Positions 27,908-36,506 of a stretch of DNA of 64,000 nt are shown here, piece after piece. This stretch comes from Paraburkholderia aspalathi (GTDB lineage: Bacteria > Pseudomonadota > Gammaproteobacteria > Burkholderiales > Burkholderiaceae), in NCBI RefSeq assembly GCF_900116445.1, contig NZ_FPBH01000025.1, positions 1 to 64,000 of the forward strand, written 5' to 3'. Each line of letters starts with the position of its first letter. Position 1 is the stretch's first letter. The translations under genes were made by a program, and so were the position numbers. The notes beneath the pieces are model-generated. The model saw nothing but the letters and a program-made list of their open reading frames with translations. It was not told the DNA's origin and made no database searches.

Positions 27908-27929
27908 GCGGGTCCCAGTTGGAACCCGC
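27908..27929 (-). repeat. Intercistronic stem-loop before binding-protein gene
   Basis: GCGGGT and ACCCGC, with further complementarity inside, form a hairpin between the ATPase and binding-protein genes. Such hairpins commonly stabilise or partly terminate mRNA so that the binding protein is made in a different amount from the membrane components. Confidence 0.4.
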
Positions 27930-27937
27930 GGTTGTGA

Positions 27938-28702
27938 TCAGGACAGCACGGCCGAGATGAAATCCTGCGTACGTTTATGTTTTGGCTGCCCGAGCACCTG
28001 ATCAGGCGTGCCGGTTTCCACCACCTGCCCCTGATCCATGAAGACCACGCGGTTGGCTACCTCGCGTGCAAAGCCCAGTTCATGCGTCACCACGATCATC
28101 GTCATGCCGCTTCGCGCGAGGTCCCGCATCACCGCCAGCACTTCGCCGACGAGTTCGGGATCCAACGCCGAGGTCGGCTCGTCGAACAGCATCAGTTGCG
28201 GATGCATTGCCAGTGCACGTGCAATCGCCACCCGTTGCTGCTGTCCGCCGGACAGTTCCACCGGAAACGCATCGCACTTATGAGCGAGCCCTACGCGCTT
28301 CAACAACGAACGCGCCTCTTCTTCCGCTTCCGCGCGACGCCGTTTCAGCACCTGCACCGGACCTTCGGTCACGTTCTCCAGTACCGTTTTGTGTGGGAAC
28401 AGGTGGAATTTCTGGAACACCATGCCGGTCGCAAGGCGCTGACGCGCCACCTGCCGCTCCGACAGTTCGTGCAGCCGGTTGCCCACGCGCCGGTAGCCCG
28501 CCAGTTCGCCGTTCACCCACAGCGCCCCTTCGTTGATCTTCTCCAACTGGTTGATGCAGCGCAGGAACGTGCTTTTGCCCGAGCCCGACGGCCCGATCAC
28601 GCACAGCACCTCGCCTTTGGCCACATCCAGCGTGATGCCCTGCAAGGCCTTGAACTCGCCATATGATTTGCGCACGTCGACCGCGCGAACGATTGAATTC
28701 AT
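27938..28702 (-). CDS. Amino-acid ABC transporter ATP-binding protein (GlnQ/HisP type)
   Basis: 254 residues: Walker A GPSGSGKST, signature LSGGQQQRVAIARALA, Walker B LMLFDEPTSALD, switch His in VTHELGFARE. The ATG at 28702 has AAGGAG six bases upstream; the frame is open 12 codons further but without a ribosome site. It pairs with the permease encoded just upstream and the binding protein downstream. Confidence 0.9.
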   Translation of the reverse strand: MNSIVRAVDVRKSYGEFKALQGITLDVAKGEVLCVIGPSGSGKSTFLRCINQLEKINEGALWVNGELAGYRRVGNRLHELSERQVARQRLATGMVFQKFHLFPHKTVLENVTEGPVQVLKRRRAEAEEEARSLLKRVGLAHKCDAFPVELSGGQQQRVAIARALAMHPQLMLFDEPTSALDPELVGEVLAVMRDLARSGMTMIVVTHELGFAREVANRVVFMDQGQVVETGTPDQVLGQPKHKRTQDFISAVLS

Positions 28703-28734
28703 TTCGGCTCCTTGTCCTGTCGTCGCCGGCGTCT

Positions 28735-29643
28735 TCATTGCCGGCCCGATGCACGTCCCGCCCCGCGGGCGTAGTGCCGCTCCACCCGCGACTGCGCGAA
28801 CGACAGCACCGTCACCACCACCAGGTACCAGACCCCCGCCACCATCAACAGCTCGATCACCCGTGCATTCGCGTAGTAGATGTTCTCGGCGTTGTGCAGC
28901 ATCTCCGCATACTGGATCACGCTCGCGAGCGAGGTCAGCTTCACCATCCCCACCAGCTCGTTGCCAATCGGCGGCACAATCACCCGCATCGCCTGCGGCA
29001 GAATTATCCGGCGCAGCGCCTGCAGCCGCGGCATGCCGATCGACTTGGCCGCTTCATACTGGCCCGTATCCACCGACAACAGGCCCGCGCGCACCACTTC
29101 CGACGTGTACGCCCCCTGGTTGATCCCCAGACCCAGCAACGCCGCGAGGAACGGCGTCATGACGTCCACCGTGCGAAATTCGAACAGGCCCGGAATCCCC
29201 ATTGACGGAAACACCAGCGCGAGGTTGAACCACAGCAGCAGTTGCAAGATCACCGGCGTGCCGCGAAACAGCCACACATAGCCTTGCGCGACCGCTTGCA
29301 AAACCGGATTGGGCGACAGCCGCATGATCGCGGTGATCACGCCGAGCACCACGCCCAGCACCATCGCCAGCACCGTCATCACGATCGTGTTGACGAGGCC
29401 GTTCAGGATCGAACGCGCCGTCAGGAAGCGCGCGACGTAACGCCATTCGATCTGCCCATGCGCGAACGCTAACACCACGTACCCAATCAACGCGATGATC
29501 GCCGCAGAGGCCACATAACGGCCCCAGTAGCGGCGCCGCACATGGACCAGATGCGAAATGTCGGTGACGTCTTCACTCATCTCTGTCATCTGCTTCTGAG
29601 CCTCCGCGGGCAGTGCCGCCCGATCGTTGGAAACGCTTACCAT
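28735..29643 (-). CDS. Amino-acid ABC transporter permease
   Basis: 302 residues. An unusually long N-terminal cytoplasmic region of about 45 residues precedes the first membrane helix (ASAAIIALIGYVVLAF). The transmembrane core then starts SILNGLVNTIVMTVLAMVLG and has the EAA-type loop DTGQYEAAKSIGMPRLQALRRIILPQAMRVIVPP. The ATG at 29643, preceded by AGGGGG, overlaps the argH stop by 7 bp. Confidence 0.87.
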   Translation of the reverse strand: MVSVSNDRAALPAEAQKQMTEMSEDVTDISHLVHVRRRYWGRYVASAAIIALIGYVVLAFAHGQIEWRYVARFLTARSILNGLVNTIVMTVLAMVLGVVLGVITAIMRLSPNPVLQAVAQGYVWLFRGTPVILQLLLWFNLALVFPSMGIPGLFEFRTVDVMTPFLAALLGLGINQGAYTSEVVRAGLLSVDTGQYEAAKSIGMPRLQALRRIILPQAMRVIVPPIGNELVGMVKLTSLASVIQYAEMLHNAENIYYANARVIELLMVAGVWYLVVVTVLSFAQSRVERHYARGAGRASGRQ

Positions 29644-31070
29644 GATGGCCCCCTGTAGTCCGCTGCCCACGCGGCCTGCCGGTCGATCGCCGCACGCAGC
29701 CGGGTGATCTGCTCTTCCACGCGAGCCGGCGCCGTGCCGCCGTAGCCGCTGCGCGCGGCCACCGCCGCTTCGAGCGTCACGTGCTCCAGCACCGACGCTT
29801 CCAGCCGCGCATCCACCTGCGCCAACGTCGCCACGGATACTTCACCCAGCTCGATGCCCTGCTCTTCACACGCCCGCACCAGCGCGCCCGTGATCTCGTG
29901 TGCCTCACTGAACGGAATACCGCGCAGCGCGAGCCAGTCGGCCACCTCCGTGGCGAGCGTGAAACCCAGCGGCGCCTGGCGGCGCATCTCGTCCACGTTC
30001 ACCTGCATCGTGCGGATCATGCCAGCCATTGCCGGCAATACCAACTCCAACGTGTCGATGCTGTCGAACGCGGCGATCTTGTCTTCCGCCAGATCGCGGT
30101 TGTACGCGAGCGGCAGCGACTTCAGCGTCGCCAGCAGGCCGCCAAGATTGCCGATCAATCGCCCCGCCTTGCCGCGCGTAAGCTCCGCGATATCCGAGTT
30201 CTTCTTCTGCGGCATGATCGAGCTGCCCGTCGCGTAGCCATCGTCCAGCACGACCCAGCCGAACTGGCGCGTCGTCCACAGGATCACTTCTTCCGACAGC
30301 CGCGACAGATTCACCGACAGCATGCTCGCAATGAACACGAACTCCGCTACGTGATCGCGTGAAGCGACGGCGTCGATCGAGTTCTCACACGGCGCGTCAT
30401 AACCGAGCTCAGCGGCTGACAACTCCGGGCTGAGGCAGATCGCCGAGCCCGCCAACGCTGCCGCGCCCAGCGGCGAGCGCGCGCTGCGCCGGTCCCAGTC
30501 CACCAGACGATCGACGTCGCGGTAAATCGACTGCGCGTGCGCCAGCAAATGATGCGCGAACACGACCGGCTGCGCCGGCTGCAGATGGGTAAAGCCCGCC
30601 GTCACGCTGCGGGTGTGCGCATCGGCCTGTTCGATCAGTGCGTTCTGCAAATCGATCACCGCGTGCGTCAGCGTGCGTGCCTTGTCGCGCAGGAACAGGC
30701 GCAGGTCGTTGGCCGCCTGGTCGTTGCGCGAACGGCCCGCGCGCAGCTTGCCGCCGGTGGCGCCCAAACGCTGCGTCAATTCGCGTTCGAGGAACGTGTG
30801 CACGTCCTCGTCATCCTGCGACGGTCCGATCTCGCCTGCGAGGTACTGCGCTTGCAGCTTGTCCATTTCGGCCAGCAGTTGCTGCAGTTCATCCTCGGTC
30901 AGGATCTGCGCGCGGCGCAACTCCTGTGCATGAGCGCGAGAACCGGCCAGATCGTAAGGCGCGAGCCGGAAGAAGCTCGGGTCCGAACGCGACAACGCCT
31001 TGAGCGCCGCCGACGGCCTCGACTTGAAACGCCCACCCCACAAACGCTCGATCGGTTCAGAAATATTCAT
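29637..31070 (-). CDS. argH: Argininosuccinate lyase-family C-N lyase
   Basis: 477 residues of the aspartase/fumarase superfamily. WGGRF near the N-terminus, the catalytic His region TAGFTHLQPAQP and the signature loop GSSIMPQKKNSD are all present. Canonical ArgH splits argininosuccinate to arginine and fumarate. Here it heads an amino-acid ABC importer operon instead of sitting with arginine synthesis genes. A catabolic role on an imported aspartate adduct (as in the related ethylenediamine-disuccinate lyases) is therefore a serious alternative. The gene symbol describes the family, not a proven reaction. Confidence 0.83.
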   Translation of the reverse strand: MNISEPIERLWGGRFKSRPSAALKALSRSDPSFFRLAPYDLAGSRAHAQELRRAQILTEDELQQLLAEMDKLQAQYLAGEIGPSQDDEDVHTFLERELTQRLGATGGKLRAGRSRNDQAANDLRLFLRDKARTLTHAVIDLQNALIEQADAHTRSVTAGFTHLQPAQPVVFAHHLLAHAQSIYRDVDRLVDWDRRSARSPLGAAALAGSAICLSPELSAAELGYDAPCENSIDAVASRDHVAEFVFIASMLSVNLSRLSEEVILWTTRQFGWVVLDDGYATGSSIMPQKKNSDIAELTRGKAGRLIGNLGGLLATLKSLPLAYNRDLAEDKIAAFDSIDTLELVLPAMAGMIRTMQVNVDEMRRQAPLGFTLATEVADWLALRGIPFSEAHEITGALVRACEEQGIELGEVSVATLAQVDARLEASVLEHVTLEAAVAARSGYGGTAPARVEEQITRLRAAIDRQAAWAADYRGPSW

Positions 31071-31132
31071 CGCTGCCAGCCCTCAGTTAAGTTGACTCCA
31101 CTGTACGTATCCAGTTTTTCTTCTTGTAGCGA

Positions 31133-31143
31133 GAATTAAATTC
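31133..31143. promoter_or_regulatory. Dyad GAATT-A-AATTC in divergent spacer
   Basis: A perfect 5-bp inverted repeat in the 112-bp spacer between argH and the GcvA-type regulator. On the minus strand TTGAAC and, 16 bases later, TACAAG flank it and could be the argH promoter, with the dyad in its spacer. This is inference from position only. Confidence 0.35.
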
Positions 31144-31182
31144 CGTTCAAATGAAATTTTTCTCAGCATCTCTTCCCGCCAC

Positions 31183-32061
31183 ATGCGAAACCGTCTGCCA
31201 CCGCTCAATCCCCTCCGTGCGTTCGAAGCCGCGGCACGGCGCTCGAGCGTGGCCGGCGCCGCGCAGGAGTTGCACGTGACCGCCAGCGCGGTCAGCCATC
31301 AGATCCGCATTCTCGAAGAATCACTGGGCGTTACGCTGTTCGTCAGATCAAAGGCGCGCGTGAAGCTGACGCGCGAAGGCGAAGCCTTGCTGCAGCCCGT
31401 CAAAAACGCGTTCGACATGATCGCCAACGCCGTGGTCAAACTGGACTCGCCCGAGATGGCCGGCGATCTCGTCGTATCCACACCGCTGCTGTTCACGTCG
31501 CGCTGGATGGCCCGGCACATCGGCGAGTTTCTCGACCAGTACCCGGCGGTCAATCTGAAAGTGATCCCCTCCAACGACGACCGCGAGGTGTATTCGCCCG
31601 ATGTCGACGTATGCGTGCGCTACGGAGAAGGCCGCTGGCGCGATCGTCACGTCACGCTGATTACGCATCCCGCGCTGTTTCCAGTGGTCAGTCCCGCTTT
31701 GATGAACGGTCCCAATGCGATCCGCAAGACCGAGGACCTCGCGGGCAAAGCGCTGTTTTGCGAGCACTCGGGGTCGTGGATGCGGTGGCTTGCGCATGCA
31801 TCGGCCGACAAACTCGAGGGCATCAGGATTCTGGAAATCGGCAATGCGCATATCGGTATCGAAGCGGCCATTCACGGTCAGGGTGTGGCGCTCGGCGACA
31901 GTTTCTCGGTGCGGGACGACCTGATGGACGGCACGCTAATTCGGCCGTTCAACATCACCGTGCCGTCGAGACACGCGTATTACCTCGTGTCCCGGCAGGA
32001 GTTGTCCGATACGCCGCTCGTGTCCGCATTCGCCACGTGGCTGAGCGAATACGTCGAGTGA
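31183..32061 (+). CDS. LysR-family regulator, GcvA-like
   Basis: 292 residues beginning RLPPLNPLRAFEAAARRSSVAGAAQELHVTASAVSHQIRILEESLG, the standard GcvA-type helix-turn-helix, followed by TSRWMARHIGEFLDQYPAVNLKV in the effector domain. It is divergent from the argH-ABC operon and is the likely regulator of it. It converges on the binding-protein gene at 32072 with only 10 bp between. Confidence 0.88.
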   Translation: MRNRLPPLNPLRAFEAAARRSSVAGAAQELHVTASAVSHQIRILEESLGVTLFVRSKARVKLTREGEALLQPVKNAFDMIANAVVKLDSPEMAGDLVVSTPLLFTSRWMARHIGEFLDQYPAVNLKVIPSNDDREVYSPDVDVCVRYGEGRWRDRHVTLITHPALFPVVSPALMNGPNAIRKTEDLAGKALFCEHSGSWMRWLAHASADKLEGIRILEIGNAHIGIEAAIHGQGVALGDSFSVRDDLMDGTLIRPFNITVPSRHAYYLVSRQELSDTPLVSAFATWLSEYVE

Positions 32062-32071
32062 CCCATCTGCT

Positions 32072-32926
32072 TCAATGGTCCTTCGCGCCGTTCATCGTCA
32101 CCTGCTGAACCGCGCTCGATTGCAGGCCCCACTTCGCCACGATCGCACTGTATGTGCCGTTCGCGACCAGCTTGTCGAGCGCGGCCCGCACCGCATCGCG
32201 CAGCTTCGGGTTGGATTTCGCAAAGGCAATACCTTCAGGCGAAGCCGCGAACGGTTCACCAATGGGCCTGTAGGTGTTCGGTTCGAGCTTCATTGCGTAC
32301 GGCAGGGTTTCGCTGCCCTGCACGCCTGCCACGATTCGCCCCTGCTTCAACTGCATACGCGCGGATGACGTGTCTTCCGTACCCACTACCGTGATCGGCG
32401 TCTTGCCGACGCAGTTCTTCGTACTCCATGCTGCGGTGTCCGCCGGGAACGACGTGCTGCGGCTCGTGCCGACCGACTTCCCGCACAGATCCGCCGACTG
32501 CCGGATCTCGCCGCCATGCGCGCCCGTCAGGATGTAGAACTGCGCGCCTGAATTCAGATAGTCGAGAAAGTCCGCTGTATCACGGCGCCCCGGCACATCG
32601 CTCAATCCGCTCAACACCATGTCCACACGCCCGGTAGCGAGCGAGGGCAGCAATTGTTCAAACGCTGACTCCTGCCAGTCCAGCTTGACGCCGAGTTGCT
32701 TTGCAATCGCATTGCCGAGGTCGATATCGAAACCGGTCAATTCGCCGCTCTCCGGGTCTTTGTATTCCATCGGCGGGTAGATCGAGTTGACCGCGACCTT
32801 GATGACCTTGGCCTTGGCGATCGAATCAGGCAACGCTTGCGCATGGGCTGCAGCGCCGAAGAGAAAGGTCGACAGGCAGACTGCCATCAAACGGGACGCA
32901 GCGCGCAGCGGGTTCGGCTTGGACAT
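32072..32926 (-). CDS. Amino-acid ABC transporter periplasmic binding protein (SBP_bac_3)
   Basis: 284 residues, signal peptide ending near AAAHAQA, then NSIYPPMEYKDPESGELTGFDIDLGNAIAKQLG and VLSGLSDVPGRRDTADFLDYL. It is highly similar in motif and layout to the protein at 27038-27877. The ATG at 32926 has AAAGGT at good spacing. It follows the MmgE/PrpD gene by 70 bp on the same strand. No permease or ATPase accompanies it, so it may share those of the argH operon next door. Confidence 0.86.
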   Translation of the reverse strand: MSKPNPLRAASRLMAVCLSTFLFGAAAHAQALPDSIAKAKVIKVAVNSIYPPMEYKDPESGELTGFDIDLGNAIAKQLGVKLDWQESAFEQLLPSLATGRVDMVLSGLSDVPGRRDTADFLDYLNSGAQFYILTGAHGGEIRQSADLCGKSVGTSRSTSFPADTAAWSTKNCVGKTPITVVGTEDTSSARMQLKQGRIVAGVQGSETLPYAMKLEPNTYRPIGEPFAASPEGIAFAKSNPKLRDAVRAALDKLVANGTYSAIVAKWGLQSSAVQQVTMNGAKDH

Positions 32927-32996
32927 GGAGGACATACCTTTAAAGAATTGAACGCTTGTCATCAAAACGATTGAGCTTCCGTCGCGGCCTGTCGTG

Positions 32997-34391
32997 CTAT
33001 CGCAGCGCGGGTTTGGCATCGGCATCGCCGCCAAGCCACGATAGAAGCGTTCGCGCGTCGGCGAGATTGTCCAGATCGAGTACGGCGTCGGCAAGCGCGT
33101 TCGCCGATGCGTCTTCGAGCGCCATCGTGGCCAGGGCGTGGTACTTCGACAGCAAGTCTGCATCCGACAATGGATTGCGCGGATCGCCGAGCGGCGTGAG
33201 CACCTGCCGCGAGCGCGGCATCTCATCGGCGATCGTGAGCGTGACGATGGGCTCGTCCAGATCGGACATCGTCAGATCGACTTCGAGCGTGATGCGCTCC
33301 ATCATCGCGGCCACCCGCAGATCGGTTCGCGCAGCCTCTAGATAAGCGCCAATCCTCGCATGGCCATAGACCAGCACCGAAGCAACCGCATACGGCAAAC
33401 TCATCTGCGATGAGGCCAGGTTGCGCAAATCGCGGCCACCGCACATGCCTTCGACGAATGCGCTCAATCGGACGTGCACGTTCGAGAGCCTGTTCGGATC
33501 GAATCTGATGTCACGCAGCAGATCGAGCGTGGCATCGACTGCTGCATGCGTGCTGCGGCACGACGCGTGCGGCTTGATCGAGCAACGCATGATCTTCCAC
33601 GTGTCGCCCAGTTCGTGCAGCAAGGCTTCGGGCTTCTGCGTGTCGGGAGCGAACGCGTTGAAGAAGCCGCCCCATACGTCCGCGAACACCTGCGTCGGGC
33701 CGCTGACGTTTTCCCTCGCCAGCAATGCCGCCAGCAATCCACCTTCAGCCGCGCGGCCGGTATGCATACGTTTCGTTTGCGACGCGTCGTGAATGAAGCC
33801 CCATAGGCCGCCGCTGAAGCTGCCCGCATGGCCGAACGCCGCGCCGGTTTGCACGGCGTCGAGTCCGAGGAGGCGCGCGCTTGCCGCCGCCGCGCCGAAC
33901 ACGCCGCAGGTCATCGTCGAATGCCAGCCGCGTGCGTTGTGCGGCGAATATCCGCCGCACGCTTCGAGTACTCGCCTGCCGACGTCATAGCCGAGCACGA
34001 CTGCAGCGAGAAATTCACGCCCCGAGACTGGTCGCGGTGAGCACGCAAGTGCCGCGAATGCGGCAGGCAGCACGACCGCGCCGGAATGATCGCAGCCGCC
34101 CGAGTCGTCGAGTTCCAATGCGTGCGCGGCGATACCGTTGACGAAGGCCGCGCTGCGCGGGCCGAGCGACTGCCGCGTGCCCCAGACCTGCGCGACGCCT
34201 GGCCCGTCGCCGGACATGACCGCCCGCGCGCTGCGCGACTCCACGGCCGCGGCACCGGCGAGCGACGCGCCGAGTGTGTCGAGGATGTGCCGCTTGGCCT
34301 TATGGACGACGGCAGCAGGCAGCGCGTCGTCGGGTACGCCGGCGACGAATGCCGCCAGTTGCTCCGACAGCGACAGATCACGCGCGCTCAT
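32997..34391 (-). CDS. MmgE/PrpD family protein
   Basis: About 464 residues matching the MmgE/PrpD fold (2-methylcitrate dehydratase, cis-aconitate decarboxylase and iminodisuccinate epimerase relatives). HILDTLGASLAGA at the N-terminus and ALELDDSGGCDHSGAVVLPAAFA carry conserved Asp and His residues, and IMRCSIKPHASCRSTHAAVDA is the central motif. The ATG at 34391 overlaps the upstream deacetylase stop by 4 bp. Given its neighbours, epimerisation or dehydration of an imported dicarboxylic amino compound is plausible, but the substrate is unknown. Confidence 0.85.
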   Translation of the reverse strand: MSARDLSLSEQLAAFVAGVPDDALPAAVVHKAKRHILDTLGASLAGAAAVESRSARAVMSGDGPGVAQVWGTRQSLGPRSAAFVNGIAAHALELDDSGGCDHSGAVVLPAAFAALACSPRPVSGREFLAAVVLGYDVGRRVLEACGGYSPHNARGWHSTMTCGVFGAAAASARLLGLDAVQTGAAFGHAGSFSGGLWGFIHDASQTKRMHTGRAAEGGLLAALLARENVSGPTQVFADVWGGFFNAFAPDTQKPEALLHELGDTWKIMRCSIKPHASCRSTHAAVDATLDLLRDIRFDPNRLSNVHVRLSAFVEGMCGGRDLRNLASSQMSLPYAVASVLVYGHARIGAYLEAARTDLRVAAMMERITLEVDLTMSDLDEPIVTLTIADEMPRSRQVLTPLGDPRNPLSDADLLSKYHALATMALEDASANALADAVLDLDNLADARTLLSWLGGDADAKPALR

Positions 34392-35302
34392 CGTGCAGCC
34401 TCGCGATGCCGTGCAAAAACCTCGACCGGATGACCGGGCTCGTTGCCATCGACGTTCTGCCGCCACCAGGCCGCTACTTCCGCGCCCGTCGCGAACCACA
34501 CGTCATCATGCGAACGCATCTCCGCTAGCAACTCGCGCAACACGTCGATACGTCCCGCTGTACCGATGAGCTCCGGATGCAGCCTCAGCACGAAGCACAG
34601 ACCGAAGCGGCGGAACGCCGCGAAATCCTGCTTCCAGTTCACCAGCACTTCCCGATACGAGGGAATCCGTGGCTGTCCGACCGGTACTGCTGGCGACAGG
34701 TTGTAGACGAAGTACGGTTCGTCTTCGAGTTCATAGTGAAGCGGCAGTTCGACCAGCGGGGGCGTGTCCGCAGCCACCACAGTCCCTGCGTTTGCGTCCG
34801 GCAAATGAAAATACGGCAGATCGTCGCCGCGCCATGAAGACGACCACGTGACCCCTTCGCTGCGAAGAAAGTCCGCGAAGCCCGGCGCCCAATTGCCGTA
34901 GAAAGAACGAAAACCCTGCACGCGCCGACCGAGTGTGTCGACGAGCGCTTGCTGACCTGCCAGGAACGCCTGTCGTTGCTCATCGAACGTGAGTGTGTCG
35001 AAGTTCTCGCAACGAAATCCACTCGTGCCGATTTCGTGTTGCTGCGCGTCGATACGGCGCAGCAAGTCCGTGTGGGTTTGGGCAACGCGTCCGGGCAGGA
35101 ACCAGCTCGAGCGGACATCGAACTCATCGAAGGCGTCGAGCACGCGATCCACGCCTCGTTTCGCGCCATAGCGCCAGACCGAAAGCGATTTTTCGCGGCC
35201 GGCGATACGCGGCTCCTGAGTCAGGATGCCGTGTTCGTCGTTGAAGTCGACCGTGACGACCACCGCGCAGCGCGCGTTGTGCGGCCAGTGAAGTGCATTC
35301 AT
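34388..35302 (-). CDS. Polysaccharide deacetylase-family protein, metal site altered
   Basis: 304 residues of the PuuE-like polysaccharide deacetylase/NodB family, paralogous to the gene just upstream. Where the paralogue has HGYRH (two metal-binding His), this protein has SGFRC (Ser94 and Cys98). The early Asp-containing motif reads TVDFND. Overall length and the later GFRSFYGNWAP and SSSWRGDDLPY motifs are kept, so the gene is under constraint. It overlaps both neighbours by 4 bp (ATGA). It may be a non-catalytic or altered partner of the upstream protein. Confidence 0.82.
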   Translation of the reverse strand: MNALHWPHNARCAVVVTVDFNDEHGILTQEPRIAGREKSLSVWRYGAKRGVDRVLDAFDEFDVRSSWFLPGRVAQTHTDLLRRIDAQQHEIGTSGFRCENFDTLTFDEQRQAFLAGQQALVDTLGRRVQGFRSFYGNWAPGFADFLRSEGVTWSSSWRGDDLPYFHLPDANAGTVVAADTPPLVELPLHYELEDEPYFVYNLSPAVPVGQPRIPSYREVLVNWKQDFAAFRRFGLCFVLRLHPELIGTAGRIDVLRELLAEMRSHDDVWFATGAEVAAWWRQNVDGNEPGHPVEVFARHREAAR

Positions 35303-36186
35303 GCGCTGAACTCCTGCGCGTGTCCCGAGGCATTGTTATCGAGCCACCATTGCGCGACGTCGCGGCACGTGGCGAACCATACGTCGCCTTGTGCGTGCAT
35401 GTGATCGATCAGTCTTTCCAACAACGCAATCCGGCCGGGTTTGCCGGACACCTTCGGATGAAACAGCGTGGTCAGGCAAAGTCCGTCACGATGTGAGCCG
35501 TCGAATTCGCGACGCCAGTTGTCGAGCGTCGTGTCATAGCTGGCAATGCGGTCGAGGCTCGCCGGAAAATCCGGGTTGCGGTGATAGGCCAGCGACGCAT
35601 AATCGTCGAGCTCCCAGCGGCCCGGAATTTCGACCATCGGCTCGGCGATGCCCTCGGCGTGCAGCAGATAAGGACGATCGTCGCCCCGCATCGAACTCGA
35701 ATAGCGCACGCCGGCTTCCATCAGCACGCGAATCGTGTCCGGACCCCAGTCGCCCGATGGCGTGCGAAAACCAACCGGCTGCATGCCGAGATACTTGGCG
35801 AAGACTTCCGCGGAGCGTTCCATGACTTCGCGCTGGCCGTCGCGATCCAGAGTCCAGAAAGCCTCGTGCCGGTAGCCGTGGTAAGCGATCTCATGGCCGC
35901 CCGCGATGATCGCCGCACATTGATCCGGCCAGTTTTCGACCACCCAGGCCGGCACGAAGAAGGTTGCCGGCACGCGCCGCTCGTTGAGCATATCGAGCAG
36001 ACGGCCAAGCGCGCGCCACGGGCCATAACTGCCCAGGGTGAAATACGAAGGGTTGGTCCAGATCGAACCGTTGAGCATCGCGTCGCCGGTCGGGCCATCC
36101 AGATCGAACGCGAGCGCGACGCAGGAATGGTGTCCTTCCGGCCAGCGCGGTGCAGTCTGAACCAGCTGGCGCTCCACATATTCCAT
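35299..36186 (-). CDS. Polysaccharide deacetylase-family amide/imide hydrolase
   Basis: 295 residues from the ATG at 36186. A longer form from the ATG at 36252 (317 residues) is possible but the extra N-terminus is Ser/Ala-rich and not family-like. The catalytic pattern is AFDLDG (Asp28/Asp30) followed by GGHEIAYHGYRHE (His103 and His107 as metal ligands). PuuE allantoinases and cyclic-imide hydrolases share this subfamily form. It is the first gene of a four-gene operon (two deacetylase-like, MmgE/PrpD, binding protein) suited to hydrolysing an imported cyclic amide. Confidence 0.82.
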   Translation of the reverse strand: MEYVERQLVQTAPRWPEGHHSCVALAFDLDGPTGDAMLNGSIWTNPSYFTLGSYGPWRALGRLLDMLNERRVPATFFVPAWVVENWPDQCAAIIAGGHEIAYHGYRHEAFWTLDRDGQREVMERSAEVFAKYLGMQPVGFRTPSGDWGPDTIRVLMEAGVRYSSSMRGDDRPYLLHAEGIAEPMVEIPGRWELDDYASLAYHRNPDFPASLDRIASYDTTLDNWRREFDGSHRDGLCLTTLFHPKVSGKPGRIALLERLIDHMHAQGDVWFATCRDVAQWWLDNNASGHAQEFSA

Positions 36187-36506
36187 TTGAGAACCGTTGC
36201 CCGACTCCTCAGACGCACTTGCACTGTGTGCATGGCTTTGCGACGCTCGCATGCCCTGTTGCAGGGGCAACGTGACGGTAGATCGGACCAAACTAAAAAT
36301 CCCTTAAACGCATTGTTCGACACGGCGTCGATCTGGTGTTTCTGCCCGCTGGGTAAAGCAAACCCGATGCTCAGTGGCGGCACCCCGGCACTCACTGCGG
36401 GGCTGCTTCGGGCATGGAAATCCGGACTTGTTGAAGGGATTTAAGAACGCCAATTTTCCGGCCACAAACGGTAAAATCTCATGGTTACCATGCGAGTTGT
36501 GCATAA
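36187..36506. promoter_or_regulatory. Divergent intergenic region with CATGGT-T-ACCATG dyad
   Basis: This spacer separates the deacetylase operon from the GcvA-type regulator and should hold both promoters. A perfect 6-bp dyad, CATGGT-T-ACCATG, lies at 36480-36492, only 14 bp before the regulator start, and may be an autoregulatory site. I see no gene in it apart from a possible N-terminal extension of the deacetylase. Confidence 0.4.
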
